Under the pieces are notes generated by a model. It was not told the DNA's origin. It made no database searches and saw only the letters and a program-made list of their open reading frames with translations. A stretch of 64,000 nucleotides of DNA, from positions 14,248,166-14,312,165 of the forward strand of contig CP154956.1 of the NCBI GenBank assembly GCA_039621445.1, written 5' to 3'. Shown in pieces: positions 54,430-64,000 of this stretch. Source of the DNA: Euglena gracilis. Its lineage: Eukaryota > Euglenida > Euglenophyceae > Euglenales. Position numbers and translations under genes: made by a program. How positions within the stretch are numbered: position 1 is the stretch's first letter; the number at the start of each line of letters is the position of its first letter.

Positions 54430-57400
54430 GAAATGATGACATGACACCCGTCCGGCTCCGGGGAACTCTGGGGGGGGACAGCGAACCTCGAAAGACGAGA
54501 TATTTTTTTTTAAAAGTGCTTGGACTCCTGACCTGGCACCTCCCCCACGCCTTGGGCTTGTAACACCAAATAAAGACCAGAACACACGGAGGCCAAGAAC
54601 CCTAAAAATGGGGGACCAAAGTCGCAAAGGTGAATCCACCTTGCAACTGTAAGGGGGTCCAAATTTGCACAACTCCCCCCTTATCACCAACGTCTGCGGA
54701 CAGGGGGGTGGTCGTTAGACAAGGCCCAAAACAGTCAGAGGGCGTTCGGGAAGGCCGCCCAACAACAGGTCAGCGTGTTTCCTTCTGGTCCTCTTGGGCA
54801 ATTTTGACAAATCTTTGCCCCAAAAAGTGCCAAAAATGGCATTTTGGCCAATTTTGGCGGATTTTCTGCGCAAAAGTTTTCGGCCCGGCTCTTTGGCCCC
54901 GGGCCAAAAATCTGGCCAAACCTCCAAAAAGGACCTGGGTTCATTGGGCATAGGGGGGGGGGGCAAGGAGGACTCCGTGCGGACCATGGTCGGCCCGACC
55001 TGTGGTGGTGGTCGACCGACCTGTAGTGGTCGGGCCGACCAGGTCGGGCCGACCACCATTTTCCCGCAATACCCCCCCCCCTTTGAACTTTTAACCCCCC
55101 CCCCTGGTCGGTGGCTAGTCGGTGGGCATAAAATGGTCTGTGGCGGGCCAAAATCACCCGGAAATGCACTTATGGGCAGTTCCCCCCCCAGGACCCTGTC
55201 CTGGGGGGGGTCCTGGGGGAGGGGTCATTTGGAGGGTCCTGGGGGGGTCCTGGGGGGCGCTGGGGAGGGTCCTGGGTGGGTCCCGCAACTTTTTGGAAGA
55301 AATTTTGCAGCACAGGTTCAGGTTATTTTGAAGTGGGTACCGCCGGGGGGGTCCTGGGGGGGAAACTGGCCATGACTCTCACGAGAGGCAGAAGATTCCC
55401 CCCTCCACCCCCATCCGAAGTTTTTTTTCAGGGGGGGGTTAAAAGTCGGCGGTTGACTCATTAGCACATAAGAGTGGGTATTTCGCCGACTAGCTCGGCC
55501 AACTGGCTCCCCTCCCCCCCCTGTCTCGCCGACTAGCTGCCGACCAGGCCGACCGACCAATTGGCGTCGTCGGTCGGCCGACCAACTGGGTTGTCAGCCG
55601 ACTAGTCGGCCGACTAGCCAGCCCCCCCCTCCAGCCTACCACCAACTAGTTGAAAGGTCGACCGACCAGTTGAAGGGTCGGTGACTGATGCGTGATAAAC
55701 TGGTGCCTGCAGGGGACCAGCTACCCCAAAGAGGCGCCCAACTATACACATTGGGGGACCCTCGCTCGGCGCCTTCGGCGCCTCGCTCGGGTCCCCCAAT
55801 GTTTTTAACCCTAGTTGGGCGCCTCTTTGGGTTCGCTGAGTCCCCTGCAGACACCAATTTAACGACGTTGAGGGTATGGGATGGGACAGTTAGGAATGGA
55901 AACTTGACCCTAACCCTACGCCTTTAAATAACGTCATCAACTTTTCAGGTTCTGAATTGCAGCGGCCTTCGGCCTTCGGCCAGGCGGTTTTCGGGGCGCA
56001 TGGTGGTAGACTGGGGGGGGGGGGGGGAGTCGGCCGACTAATGGTCGGTAGCTAGTTGGCGAGACGGGGTGGGGGGGTATTGGGTAGTTGACCGACTACC
56101 CACTCTAATGTACTAACGGGTCAGTACCGCCGACATTTAAGTCCCCCCCCCCATGAAGAAAATCCTATGCAAACGAGTGGTGGCTAGTCGGTGGTCATAA
56201 AAATGGTCTGTGGCGGGCATAAATCACCCGGAAATGGTCCGGATGGGTCCAAAGAAGTGTCTTACACCAAAATAAACACCCCCAGATGGAAATCTTTGGT
56301 CGGTGGGGGGTCGGTGGGCCCTTGATGGGGGTCCGGAGGGGTAAAAAAAACCAATGATGAAACTGGGATTACATGAAAATCCTTTAGAAATGCAAGCATT
56401 CTGCATCACGAGAGGCAGGAAACTCCTCCCTCCACCCCCATCCGAACCTCAAATAACAAAATCCCTTCTGAGTTGGCAACATACTCGGGGGCCAAGTTGT
56501 TTTTGTGGCTCACTTTGGCATGGGGGGGGGGGCTCCGCCCCCCCGCACCCCTCCCCCTTCAAATAACAGAATCCCCTCTATGTTGGCAACATACTTGAGT
56601 GCTAAGTCCTTTTTGTGCAAAATTTTGCAATTATATTGAAAATCCGATGGGGAGAGGTGTTCTTTTGCCAAAAGTGGCCCAAAATGGGCATTTTCCCCCC
56701 AAGTTTTTGCATATTCACCCCCGATTGGGGGGTTCTGGAGCCATTTAAGTGGGTTTTGACTGGTGTTGGGGTGATTTGGACAAAAAGTTTTTTTCAGCGG
56801 GGGGGGGGTGAAATCTCCAGAAAGGGGGGGGGTAGTGCAAAAAAAAATGGTGGTTGGGCCGACCAGGTCGGGCCGACCACCACAGGTCGATAAGGTCGGG
56901 CCGACCATCGTCGGGCCGACCTCCCTGGTCGGGCCGACCAGGTCGGGCCGACCACCACAAGGACGACCACCAGAAATCCGCTCGGGGCCGGCAAGGAGGA
57001 AGGGGGCCAAACGATCCCAAGGGGGAGAGGAGGTAAGAATCCACATTTGGTTTGGAATGTGCACAATTAGGAAACTCTGGGCATGGTGCTGGGTTGGGCT
57101 CAACCCTGAACGGGGTGCGACTTCTGGCCAATTCTGTCAGTACTCGAGATCAAGCACTTCCTGAGTGTTAAGCAGCTGTGAGGAGGGGAAATGAGAACCT
57201 ACCCTCACCCCCCAGAGAGGGGCAAAATAAACAAATTGAGCAGGTGAAAAAAGCAAAGAGAAATTGCAAAAAAGCATACAAAAAGGAGCAGTGTATTCCC
57301 GGCTCCCTGCAACCCTGTAGGAGAGTGGCAACCGGCAGCAAACGATGAGCCACACGACACTTCCGATGGTACTCATACAGCGGTTCCCCAAGCCTCCTTG

Positions 57401-57463
57401 CAGATGGCGGAAGCGCTTGCGCGTCGGGGCCTGTGACACATAATTCCGCTCACAAGCCACACT
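54430..57463. other. Intronic DNA between upstream segments -1 and -2 of copy A
   Basis: GGTCCTGGGGG runs (55190-55280), GTCGGCCGACC palindromes, and a large inverted repeat at 55725-55850 (ACCCCAAAGAGGCGCCCAAC against GTTGGGCGCCTCTTTGGGTT, flanking GGCGCCTTCGGCGCC). 57080-57180 aligns with copy B. Confidence 0.6.
54980..55062. repeat. GGTCGGGCCGACC palindrome cluster
   Basis: Overlapping palindromes GGTCGGCCCGACC; a second cluster lies at 56850-56955 and related GTCGGCCGAC units at 55560-55640. Confidence 0.75.
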
Positions 57464-57522
57464 GTGTCGGTCATCCCCCAGGCCATGGCTTTGCCAGGCG
57501 ACATCCTTTGGAGCTGTGCAAT
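57464..57522 (-). CDS. Conserved upstream segment -2, copy A
   Basis: IAQLQRMSPGKAMAWGMTDT. Matches IALCQRGLPNKAVAWGLTET in copy B with conservative changes (M/V, M/L, D/E), as expected of coding DNA. Borders not set; no known domain recognised. Confidence 0.42.
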
Positions 57523-57614
57523 TCCGTCCAGGGTCAGGGAGGGAGGGACAAATGCGCACGCCCGCCGACCCACCAGCCCATCCATCCATCCACCCACCCA
57601 CCAAATTAAATATA

Positions 57615-57733
57615 ACCCACTCCCCCCTGGGGGACCCCCCCCCCCGGTCCTGGGGGGGGTCTGGCCGGACCCACCCAACCTACCCCCCCTCTCCCCCGGG
57701 GGTCCAAGACCAAAAAAAATTCTGCCACTCAGA
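57615..57733. mobile_element. F5 fragment
   Basis: CCCCCTGGGGGACCC... to GGGGGTCCAAGACCAAAAAA, the interior and right end of F5; left end not identified. Confidence 0.5.
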
Positions 57734-57800
57734 CGCGCAGGCAAAAACATGATCACGCTCAAATACAACACACACACACGCGCGCGCGCGTGCGCATGCA

Positions 57801-57803
<3 letters not shown>

Positions 57804-57890
<87 letters not shown>
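57804..57890. repeat. (CA)n microsatellite
   Basis: About 85 bp of CA, flanked by CGCGCG and CACGCA variants. Confidence 0.96.
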
Positions 57891-58657
57891 GCACACGCAC
57901 ATGCACACGCACATGCACACGCACACGCACACGTACACAATCACACACACGCGCGCGCAGGCACGGGCATATTCGGTGGACGAAAATGAATAGCCACCGT
58001 TTTATTTCAACTTTGCTGATTTTGTTCTTTGGTGGAGGAACTGGTGGACGGCACCTGCGCACCATCCACCTTCCTGCTTTCTGATCTCGGCGAGAGAGAA
58101 AAAAATGGGCAGCAGACAGAATTCCTGGGAGGGTGGGGTCGACCTTCCCCAATCGGAACGAACAGGTACCCCCCCCCCCCCCCCGGAAGTTGCTCCACTT
58201 TCAGCACAAAGACACCGAAAAAAAACAACGTTTTGGGCCCCAAATTTTACCCGGTTTTCCAGCGGTGCCACCTTTGGGCTGAGATCCTTCGTGGCAACTG
58301 CCATCAATGGTGGGTGGGGGGGTCTCCCCACACTCCCCACCTCTCTCACGCCCGACCCACCCCCACCAGGGAGAGACCAGCGCCCACCCACCCACCGACC
58401 ACCCTGTGGGCGGTCAGGACTTCTGTGCCACCGTGCCAGTGCCACGTCCGTCATCACTGCCCCCCCCCCCCCCGGAGCACCGCTCTGTGCGGGGTCCCCG
58501 AAAACCCAAAACTGGCCCAAAATCGCACAGCCAGGCCCCGGGAACCTCAAAAAAAACGCCCCCCCCCCCAAATCTCATGATTGACCCCCTGGTTTGGGTC
58601 CCAACTCCTCGTCCCGCCCGAGATACGGCCAATTTACGGTTTCGGGCCCCGCGGCGG

Positions 58658-58702
58658 CAGCAGTGGCCTGCGCTGGACCCAGCCCGAAGGCTGTCCATCA
58701 CC
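58658..58702 (-). CDS. Conserved upstream segment -3, copy A
   Basis: Core GDGQPSGWVQRRPLL, open in both copies in this frame only (a competing frame has a stop in copy B). A conserved block extends 100 bp to the right, but exact borders were not set. Function unknown. Confidence 0.4.
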
Positions 58703-58865
58703 GCATGGGGATAGAGGAGGGGGGGGGGGACGCGCGCACCGCCCCCCAGAGGCTGGGAGGCCGGCAGCAACGGTGCACTGTGGAGGATGGCGGGGGACCC
58801 TTTGCGGGTGGGGAGGGCGAATATTTTATACAATATTCTTTAACAGCCCCAACAGCACCAACGAC

Positions 58866-58876
58866 ATGAGCAGCAA

Positions 58877-58974
<98 letters not shown>

Positions 58975-58984
58975 GCAGCAGCAA
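58866..58984. repeat. (CAG)n/(CAA)n microsatellite
   Basis: AGCAGCAACAGC units, about 120 bp, 160 bp from upstream segment -3 of copy A. Confidence 0.95.
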
Positions 58985-59336
58985 GCAACAAACATAGTAA
59001 CATACATTTTTCAGTATGCCCCAAAAATTTCTCATACCCCTCACTTTTTGTGTGTACATACTCAACCCCAAGCCCCGTGGCTTATGTTGGATAACGGGCT
59101 GTGGCGGTGGTGTGTGCACACTAGTGCAGCCCTGCCCCACACAGCAGCCCCAGCCAGCCCCGGTGGCTTTGTGCAAGTCCGAGGCCAGTTGGGTGAGCGC
59201 ACATATTTCAATTTGCGACCTTTCTCACTTTTCCCCCTCAAACCGCAGCCCAGGCAGATGGTCAATGCTGGGGTGGGTGGCCTTTTGTCCCGCCTTTAGA
59301 AAACACCGATGGAAACCCCTGTCAACCAGGCTGTTT

Positions 59337-59433
59337 TTTTACCCCCCCCCCCCGGGTCGGATTTGGAGTGCCTGCCCAGGCAGGCACCCCCCCCCCCCGG
59401 GGTGGGATCGGCACCCGACTAAAATACGGCCTG
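59337..59433. mobile_element. CAGGCT-family element (F1), shortest copy
   Basis: Only 97 bp: CAGGCTGTTTTTTTACC to TAAAATACGGCCTG, perfect duplication CTGTCAAC. Shows the minimal element: two ends plus one hairpin with poly-C/poly-G arms. Confidence 0.93.
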
Positions 59434-59439
59434 CTGTCA

Positions 59440-62049
59440 ACGCCGGCTGTGGAATCGGTGACTTGGTCAACGCGACCAAGTGGGGTGATTTTAGGCCATT
59501 TTGGGACTTTTTTTAGCCATTTTTTTGGCCTGAATTGGGGGGGGGGGCGGGTGCTGGGCTCCAAAAAATGTAGTTTTGACACAGGGGGGTGAATAATACA
59601 CCTTGTCCTGGACAGGGGGGGGGGTGTGGATGTTGGTAAATTGATGTCCCAGAGGTGAGTTTCATACCGGTTCAACAACTTTGCCAAATCTTCACCATAA
59701 AATTGTCTTTCTGCTGGACCCAAACAGCGCCCCCAAATAGGGCACTAATAGGAGGGCCCTCCGGCTTAAGAAAACCCCTGCGAATATCAAAATAAAAACC
59801 ATTTGATACAAACCCAAAACTGACAGCCTTGGATGGTGCATAGACGTCTTCCACACTAAACTACCCCATTCTCCAAGGTTGGAAAGTTGGGGGCAATGAA
59901 ACAGAAGAGATAAAAAAAAGGGTCCACGAGAAAGCAGCTTGAAGACAGGTAAATGCATGTCTGTGGTCTGGGGAACGATGGCCCCGAAAATAGGGCTTCC
60001 AAGGGAATCGCCCCCCTCCACGCCCACATGCTTGGGGTTAGGCATAATTGGGCTGGGGAAAAAAGAAGGCCGTTGAAAAGGCTTCTTTCTTTCAGCCCTG
60101 GGGGTAGGGCGTGCTCTGGGGGGGTGGGGGGGTGGGGTGGAGAATGCCCTAGCACCCTCCTCAGGGCCGCCAGGGGCAATTTTCAAGGGCAAGTAGCCTG
60201 GGTCCCAGCCAAGACCCAAACCAACCCCCACCCCCCCGCTCCCCGGGAGGCTGCTTGGTATGGCCCGGCCCGGCCCGGTCAAAAATCGTCCCAGTGCCCG
60301 TGCATCGCAGCCTGACCATGGTACCCAGCCCCGGATGTGACCGTCCGGAAAGAGGCTTCCACATAAAAAACTGCATGGTGGAGGGAATACACAAAGGTTC
60401 ATGTTTTCTGTGCACACCTCACATTTCTCTTCATGAAATTAGTAAACGCATGCATGACCTACATATAGACATTTGCTCAACACAAACACACCCACACATA
60501 AAAAAAATGCGCTCTCAAAATAAGCACTTTTTCATCACCATGGCTCGCACCCAAAAACCATGAAATAACTTCCTCTGGGGTGGTGATGGTATGAGCGCGT
60601 TTCATTGGCAATTCAACAACCCAAGGGCAAATGCCGGGCCGGGAATCTGGTGCCGTGAGCCGCCTATTGTTGTCAACCAGTTTCGAATACTGGTTGAATA
60701 CCAGATTTAAAGCTCGTATTTTCTTTAATTTTTGTCTGCACAAAACTTTACAAAAACTTTTCCGGTTGGGGGGTGCAAGCAGCCTTGGGGGGTCATATTT
60801 GGGGGGGGGTACAAATTTGCACCAAACTTTGGTGTGTACCTATTTCCCCCCCAAAAAAACATGCTAATTTTGTCCAAAATGGAGGATTTCTGGTTAAAAG
60901 AATTGCTATATCTACCCGAAAACTTTCTGCCTTTCTTGAAGGTCAACATCAACGCACTTTAGCCTGGGGGGAGCTTTATGTTTGTGCAGCAAAGCCAAAC
61001 CCCCTACCCCCCCCCCCTATGTCCAATGACCGGTAACCTCTGTCCTCTGACCGGGGGGGTGGTCGTTGGACATAGGGTAGTGACCAAAAAGGTGTCCTCT
61101 GACCGGGGGGGGGGGGGGTGGTCGTTGGACATGGGGTCAAAAGAAAGTTGGTCGGTACCCGGGTCCCTACCCACCCAAAAATGCCCAAATTTTCCCTTCC
61201 GGCGCTTCGCACCGAAAATTTTGGGCATTTTTGACAAAATTTTGTCCAAAAAGTGTCAAAAATGGCATTTTGGCCAAATTTTTGGCCAATTTTTGGGCAA
61301 AATTTTTCGTCCCGGCGCTTCATGCCGGGACCAAAAATTTGGTCAAACCTCCGAAAAGGTGTCCTCTGACCAGGGGGTGGTCATTGGACATAGGGGGGTC
61401 GTTGGACATAGGGGGGGGGGGTACGGGGCTTTGCATTGGGGGGGGGGCTTTTATATTTGCAGGGGGTGGGTTTAGGGGGAGGAATTTTTGAAGGTTGGAC
61501 CCCAGGGGGAAAGGGGACTAGGCCCAGTTGGGTAGGTGGATCCGGCGAACCCCCTCCCCCCTGGGGGGGACCCCCGGTAACGTACAAGACGAACCCCTTG
61601 CGGTCCCCTGCCAAAAGCAGGGTTTGGCCTTTTTTCGGCACCAAAAATTTTTGACCCAAAATTGACCCCCAAGAGTAGGTCCCCCAGACCCCCCCGGGGT
61701 AGGGGTACCCCCCTGGGTGGGTGGGTGGGAGGGGGGGCGCCCCCCACTTCTCCTTGGCCATAAAAATATAGATGTAAATATAATAAAGATATTTGTAGAA
61801 ATAAAAATATAGAGGGCCATTTAGGGATTTTTTTCAAAAAAAATTTCCCACAAATGTAATTTTTGGGAGTAGAGTTTTGGTAATTTCGCTGAAAATTGAT
61901 AGAGGGGGTCTTATTTTGGGGTTTATTTGGGGGTTTTAGACCCCATGTCCCTGTTTTATTATGTACACATAAGTATGCAAATAAACAAATATCATTTATG
62001 CAATGCATGTCGTACCCCCACCCAAACGCCCATTCCTTGACTCTCAGGG
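59440..62049. other. Intronic DNA between upstream segments -3 and -4 of copy A
   Basis: 59825-60015 aligns with 22740-22930 of the other unit. The GTCCAACGACC cluster lies at 61004-61420; the rest is non-coding, G/C-tract-rich DNA. Confidence 0.6.
61004..61420. repeat. Cluster of GTCCAACGACC inverted-repeat elements
   Basis: TATGTCCAATGACC / GGTCGTTGGACATA pairs at 61018-61071, with further GGTCGTTGGACAT ends at 61120-61133, 61377-61390 and 61397-61410. Similar single copies occur at 44490-44580 and 54680-54725. Confidence 0.6.
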
Positions 62050-62079
62050 GTTTGCGTCCCTCAGGTCGAGGAAGCGCGA
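62050..62079 (-). pseudogene. Conserved upstream segment -4, copy A (possibly broken)
   Basis: SRFLDLRDAN after gatag. The copy B counterpart continues TPEGQ to a GT donor, but here the frame meets TGA two codons on (CCC TGA) and no donor is visible. Either the exon is disabled or ends differently in copy A. Confidence 0.35.
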
Positions 62080-63223
62080 CTATCGGTGCAGACATTCCTG
62101 ACATGGGTTCCTATGTCCGGCGATTCACAAGAGAAAATGGGCGCTGCCGAGCTGACCACGGTGTGTGGCACGCACATAGACGACATGTATCTCTGTGTGT
62201 AATGGTTGTGTGAGTGAGCAAGCGAGTGGGTGGGTGGGTAGGTGGGGTGGTGTGGTAGTGTGAGAGTGTGAAAGTGTGCTGACCAATGGATTTGAACGAA
62301 AAACTAGAAGAGGAAGGGGCAACCCCCCGAGCCTGGTAGTGGCTACCCACCAGTCCCTGCCCTTGTGTGAGATCGGCAGCGTGTGTTTGCGGCGACTGCT
62401 GGTGAAAGAGAGAAAGACAGTTGCCAATGAAGCGTGTGTTTGGTGGGGAAGCGGGATGAGCCGGGTTGCCAACTTCGGCGATTCTTCCGCATTGCTGAAA
62501 TGTGATTCTTCCGCATTTTCCTTGCGGGTTTATCATTGGATGTGGTGGGATGGGTTCTTTTCTTGTCAAGAGAGTTACTGGAGTCAATGAGTTACTGGAG
62601 CAGTTACTGTCGTCCTCAAAAGGTGGTCCTGTGTAAAAGAACGTTCCTTTAAGACTGCTCTGTAATAATAATAAAAAACCCCAGGCTCTACAGAGCTTTC
62701 AGATTCCGACTTCAAAAAACAGGACGTAGTGGTTCTCTTGACTGAGATTGAGTGGTTGGACGGTTCTCCTGACATTTGACTGGGGGCTCCAATGTATGCC
62801 ATAGGTGCTCAAATCAAAGGAGCAGGGGATTTGCTGTGTTGTGTTCAAGTTCCTGTGCCAATCTGAATAGACATTGCAATAGGGGGATAATAATTGATTA
62901 GAATGCATGGCAGTAATTAATTGAAAGACCTCCCAATGGGGGCAAACACCCATGGACAAGCCCCAAAAATTGTCTATTTTAGGATATTTTAGGCCATTTA
63001 AAGCCATTTTAGCCAATAGGGGGGGGTCAAAAGAGCATAAATTTGGGTCGCTTCCGTATTAAAGCTGCTTCGAACGGTGGGGGGATCTTCGACAATTAAA
63101 TTATAAGACATGCACGCCAAAAAAGGATGCAAAAATGGACGGACATCAATCAAAACCAGCGGCAACCCCGACTGAGCACCACCAGCGAACAGCCCGACAA
63201 GTCTGTTATAGGGCGAGGGGGAC

Positions 63224-63298
63224 CAACAGCTGCAACCGGAAGACGGCGATGCCGCCGCCAATGAGGAATATGACCGTCGGCACACCCCGGCCACGGCA
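63224..63298 (-). CDS. Conserved upstream segment -5, copy A (hydrophobic exon)
   Basis: 75 bp between acceptor ...acag and possible donor gtcccc. Frame VPTVIFLIGGGIAVFRLQLL is a membrane-helix candidate. The paralogue at 28861-28935 has the same length, and several differences are silent in this frame (for example ATT/ATC, GGC/GGT). It could be the first exon with a targeting or signal helix of the transporter, or an exon of another gene carried in the duplicated unit. Confidence 0.5.
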
Positions 63299-63455
63299 CT
63301 GTCCGCTGTGGGGGGGTCAAGCTGGTTTCTGTGTCCTCCCCAGACTGAATTTGCCCAACCCACGGGGGGGGGGGGTGGGCAAGCACCTTCAGACCAACTG
63401 TCTGGAGGTGCATGCCCAAGAGCGTTGTTGCCGTGCTGCGGTCGGGATTTGCCGG

Positions 63456-63670
63456 GATGTGTTGGATGTGTTGGATGTGTTGGATGTGTTGGACGTACTG
63501 GATGTGTTGGATGTGTTGGATGTGTCGGGATGTGTTGGGATGCGTTGGATTTATCAGGATGTGTCGGGATGTGTCGGGATGTGTTGGATTTGTCAGGATG
63601 TGTTGGGATGTGTTGGGATGTGTTGGGATGTGTCGGGATGTGTTGGAGCGCGTTGTTGGTATGCGTTGGG
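63456..63670. repeat. (GGATGTGTT)n minisatellite
   Basis: 9-bp units with GGGATGTGTC variants, some 20 copies. The homologous region near copy B (29060-29115) has only a few degenerate units. Confidence 0.92.
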
Positions 63671-64000
63671 ATGCATTGGGATGCGTTGGGACTTTCCAGG
63701 ATTGTCAGGATTTGTTGGAACGCCATCTCTCCAAGAGTGAAATTATGCTGTCAGGATGTGTTGGGACGTGTCGCTGGAGGGCTTGGTAGGGAAACCGATG
63801 ATAAAAACGTGATAATGGCAGAAAGAATTGTGAAGTGGGGGAGGAACTCGCTGCATTTGCCACCCCCCCCCACCTCCAGGATCCCCCCACCTCCTGGGAA
63901 GAACCAGTGCGTCGTCGCAATGAAGAGAATCGTGGTTTCTGTGCCCTCCACAAATGCAGAATCCGAGGAGGAAACAAGAGAAAGAAACCAACACCAACGG

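Noticed and set aside
54145-54436. Plus-strand frames (GAGGGTVQGN...) at the conserved segment
   Set aside because: Comparison with 16.5-16.6 kb favours a minus-strand frame, SAGPHEAF.VA.DPP, and all neighbouring exons are on the minus strand. The choice is not certain.

Overview
The window is eukaryotic nuclear DNA. There are no operons or long open frames outside simple repeats. Coding DNA occurs as short GC-rich blocks of 36-145 bp, nearly all on the minus strand, separated by introns of 0.2-5 kb full of microsatellites, poly-G/poly-C runs and short inverted-repeat elements. Most introns fall in two classes: ordinary GT-AG introns, and introns with no GT-AG whose ends are complementary at fixed positions (+4 to +6 with -8 to -6). 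From what I know of the literature the second class is the mark of euglenid 'nonconventional' introns, so I infer a euglenid (Euglena-type) nuclear genome. This is inference; no species can be named.

Layout (the genes read right to left). Two tandem, head-to-tail copies of one membrane-transporter gene fill the window. Copy A has its core exons at 50.6-29.9 kb and copy B at 13.1-1.1 kb, with copy B running off the left edge. Both encode a triose-phosphate-translocator/SLC35-type nucleotide-sugar transporter (TPT family, drug/metabolite transporter superfamily). Upstream of each core lies the same colinear set of conserved segments (A: 63.3, 62.1, 58.7, 57.5, 54.2, 53.1 kb; B: 28.9, 25.6, 21.7, 21.0, 16.6, 14.6 kb). 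Even intron sequence aligns between copies, so a unit of about 34 kb was duplicated. For exons 2-11 of copy A I could set every splice junction; the reading frame stays open and the protein aligns without gaps to the family. Exons 2, 4, 5, 6 and 7 have identical lengths in B.

The most interesting system is transposon-made introns. The window holds at least five families of short elements with CAG... terminal inverted repeats and 8-bp target duplications (hAT-like). One 1,645-bp element sits inside exon 8 of copy B only. Its duplicated target is GTGAGGGC (plus strand). Removing the stretch from 3 bp before its CAG to 5 bp after its CTG restores the exon exactly. That geometry, 3 + 5 = 8 bp, is the rule obeyed by the older nonconventional introns in both copies. 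The window therefore shows a mechanistic link: insertion of an 8-bp-duplicating, CAG/CTG-ended element creates a nonconventional intron in one step.

Other content: kilobase-scale microsatellite expansions confined to introns of one copy, nested transposons, a long fold-back element inside an (ATTAC)n array, a very AT-rich cargo inside the exon 8 element, and an unidentified plus-strand coding segment at 47.3-47.5 kb. I saw no rRNA, tRNA or CRISPR.
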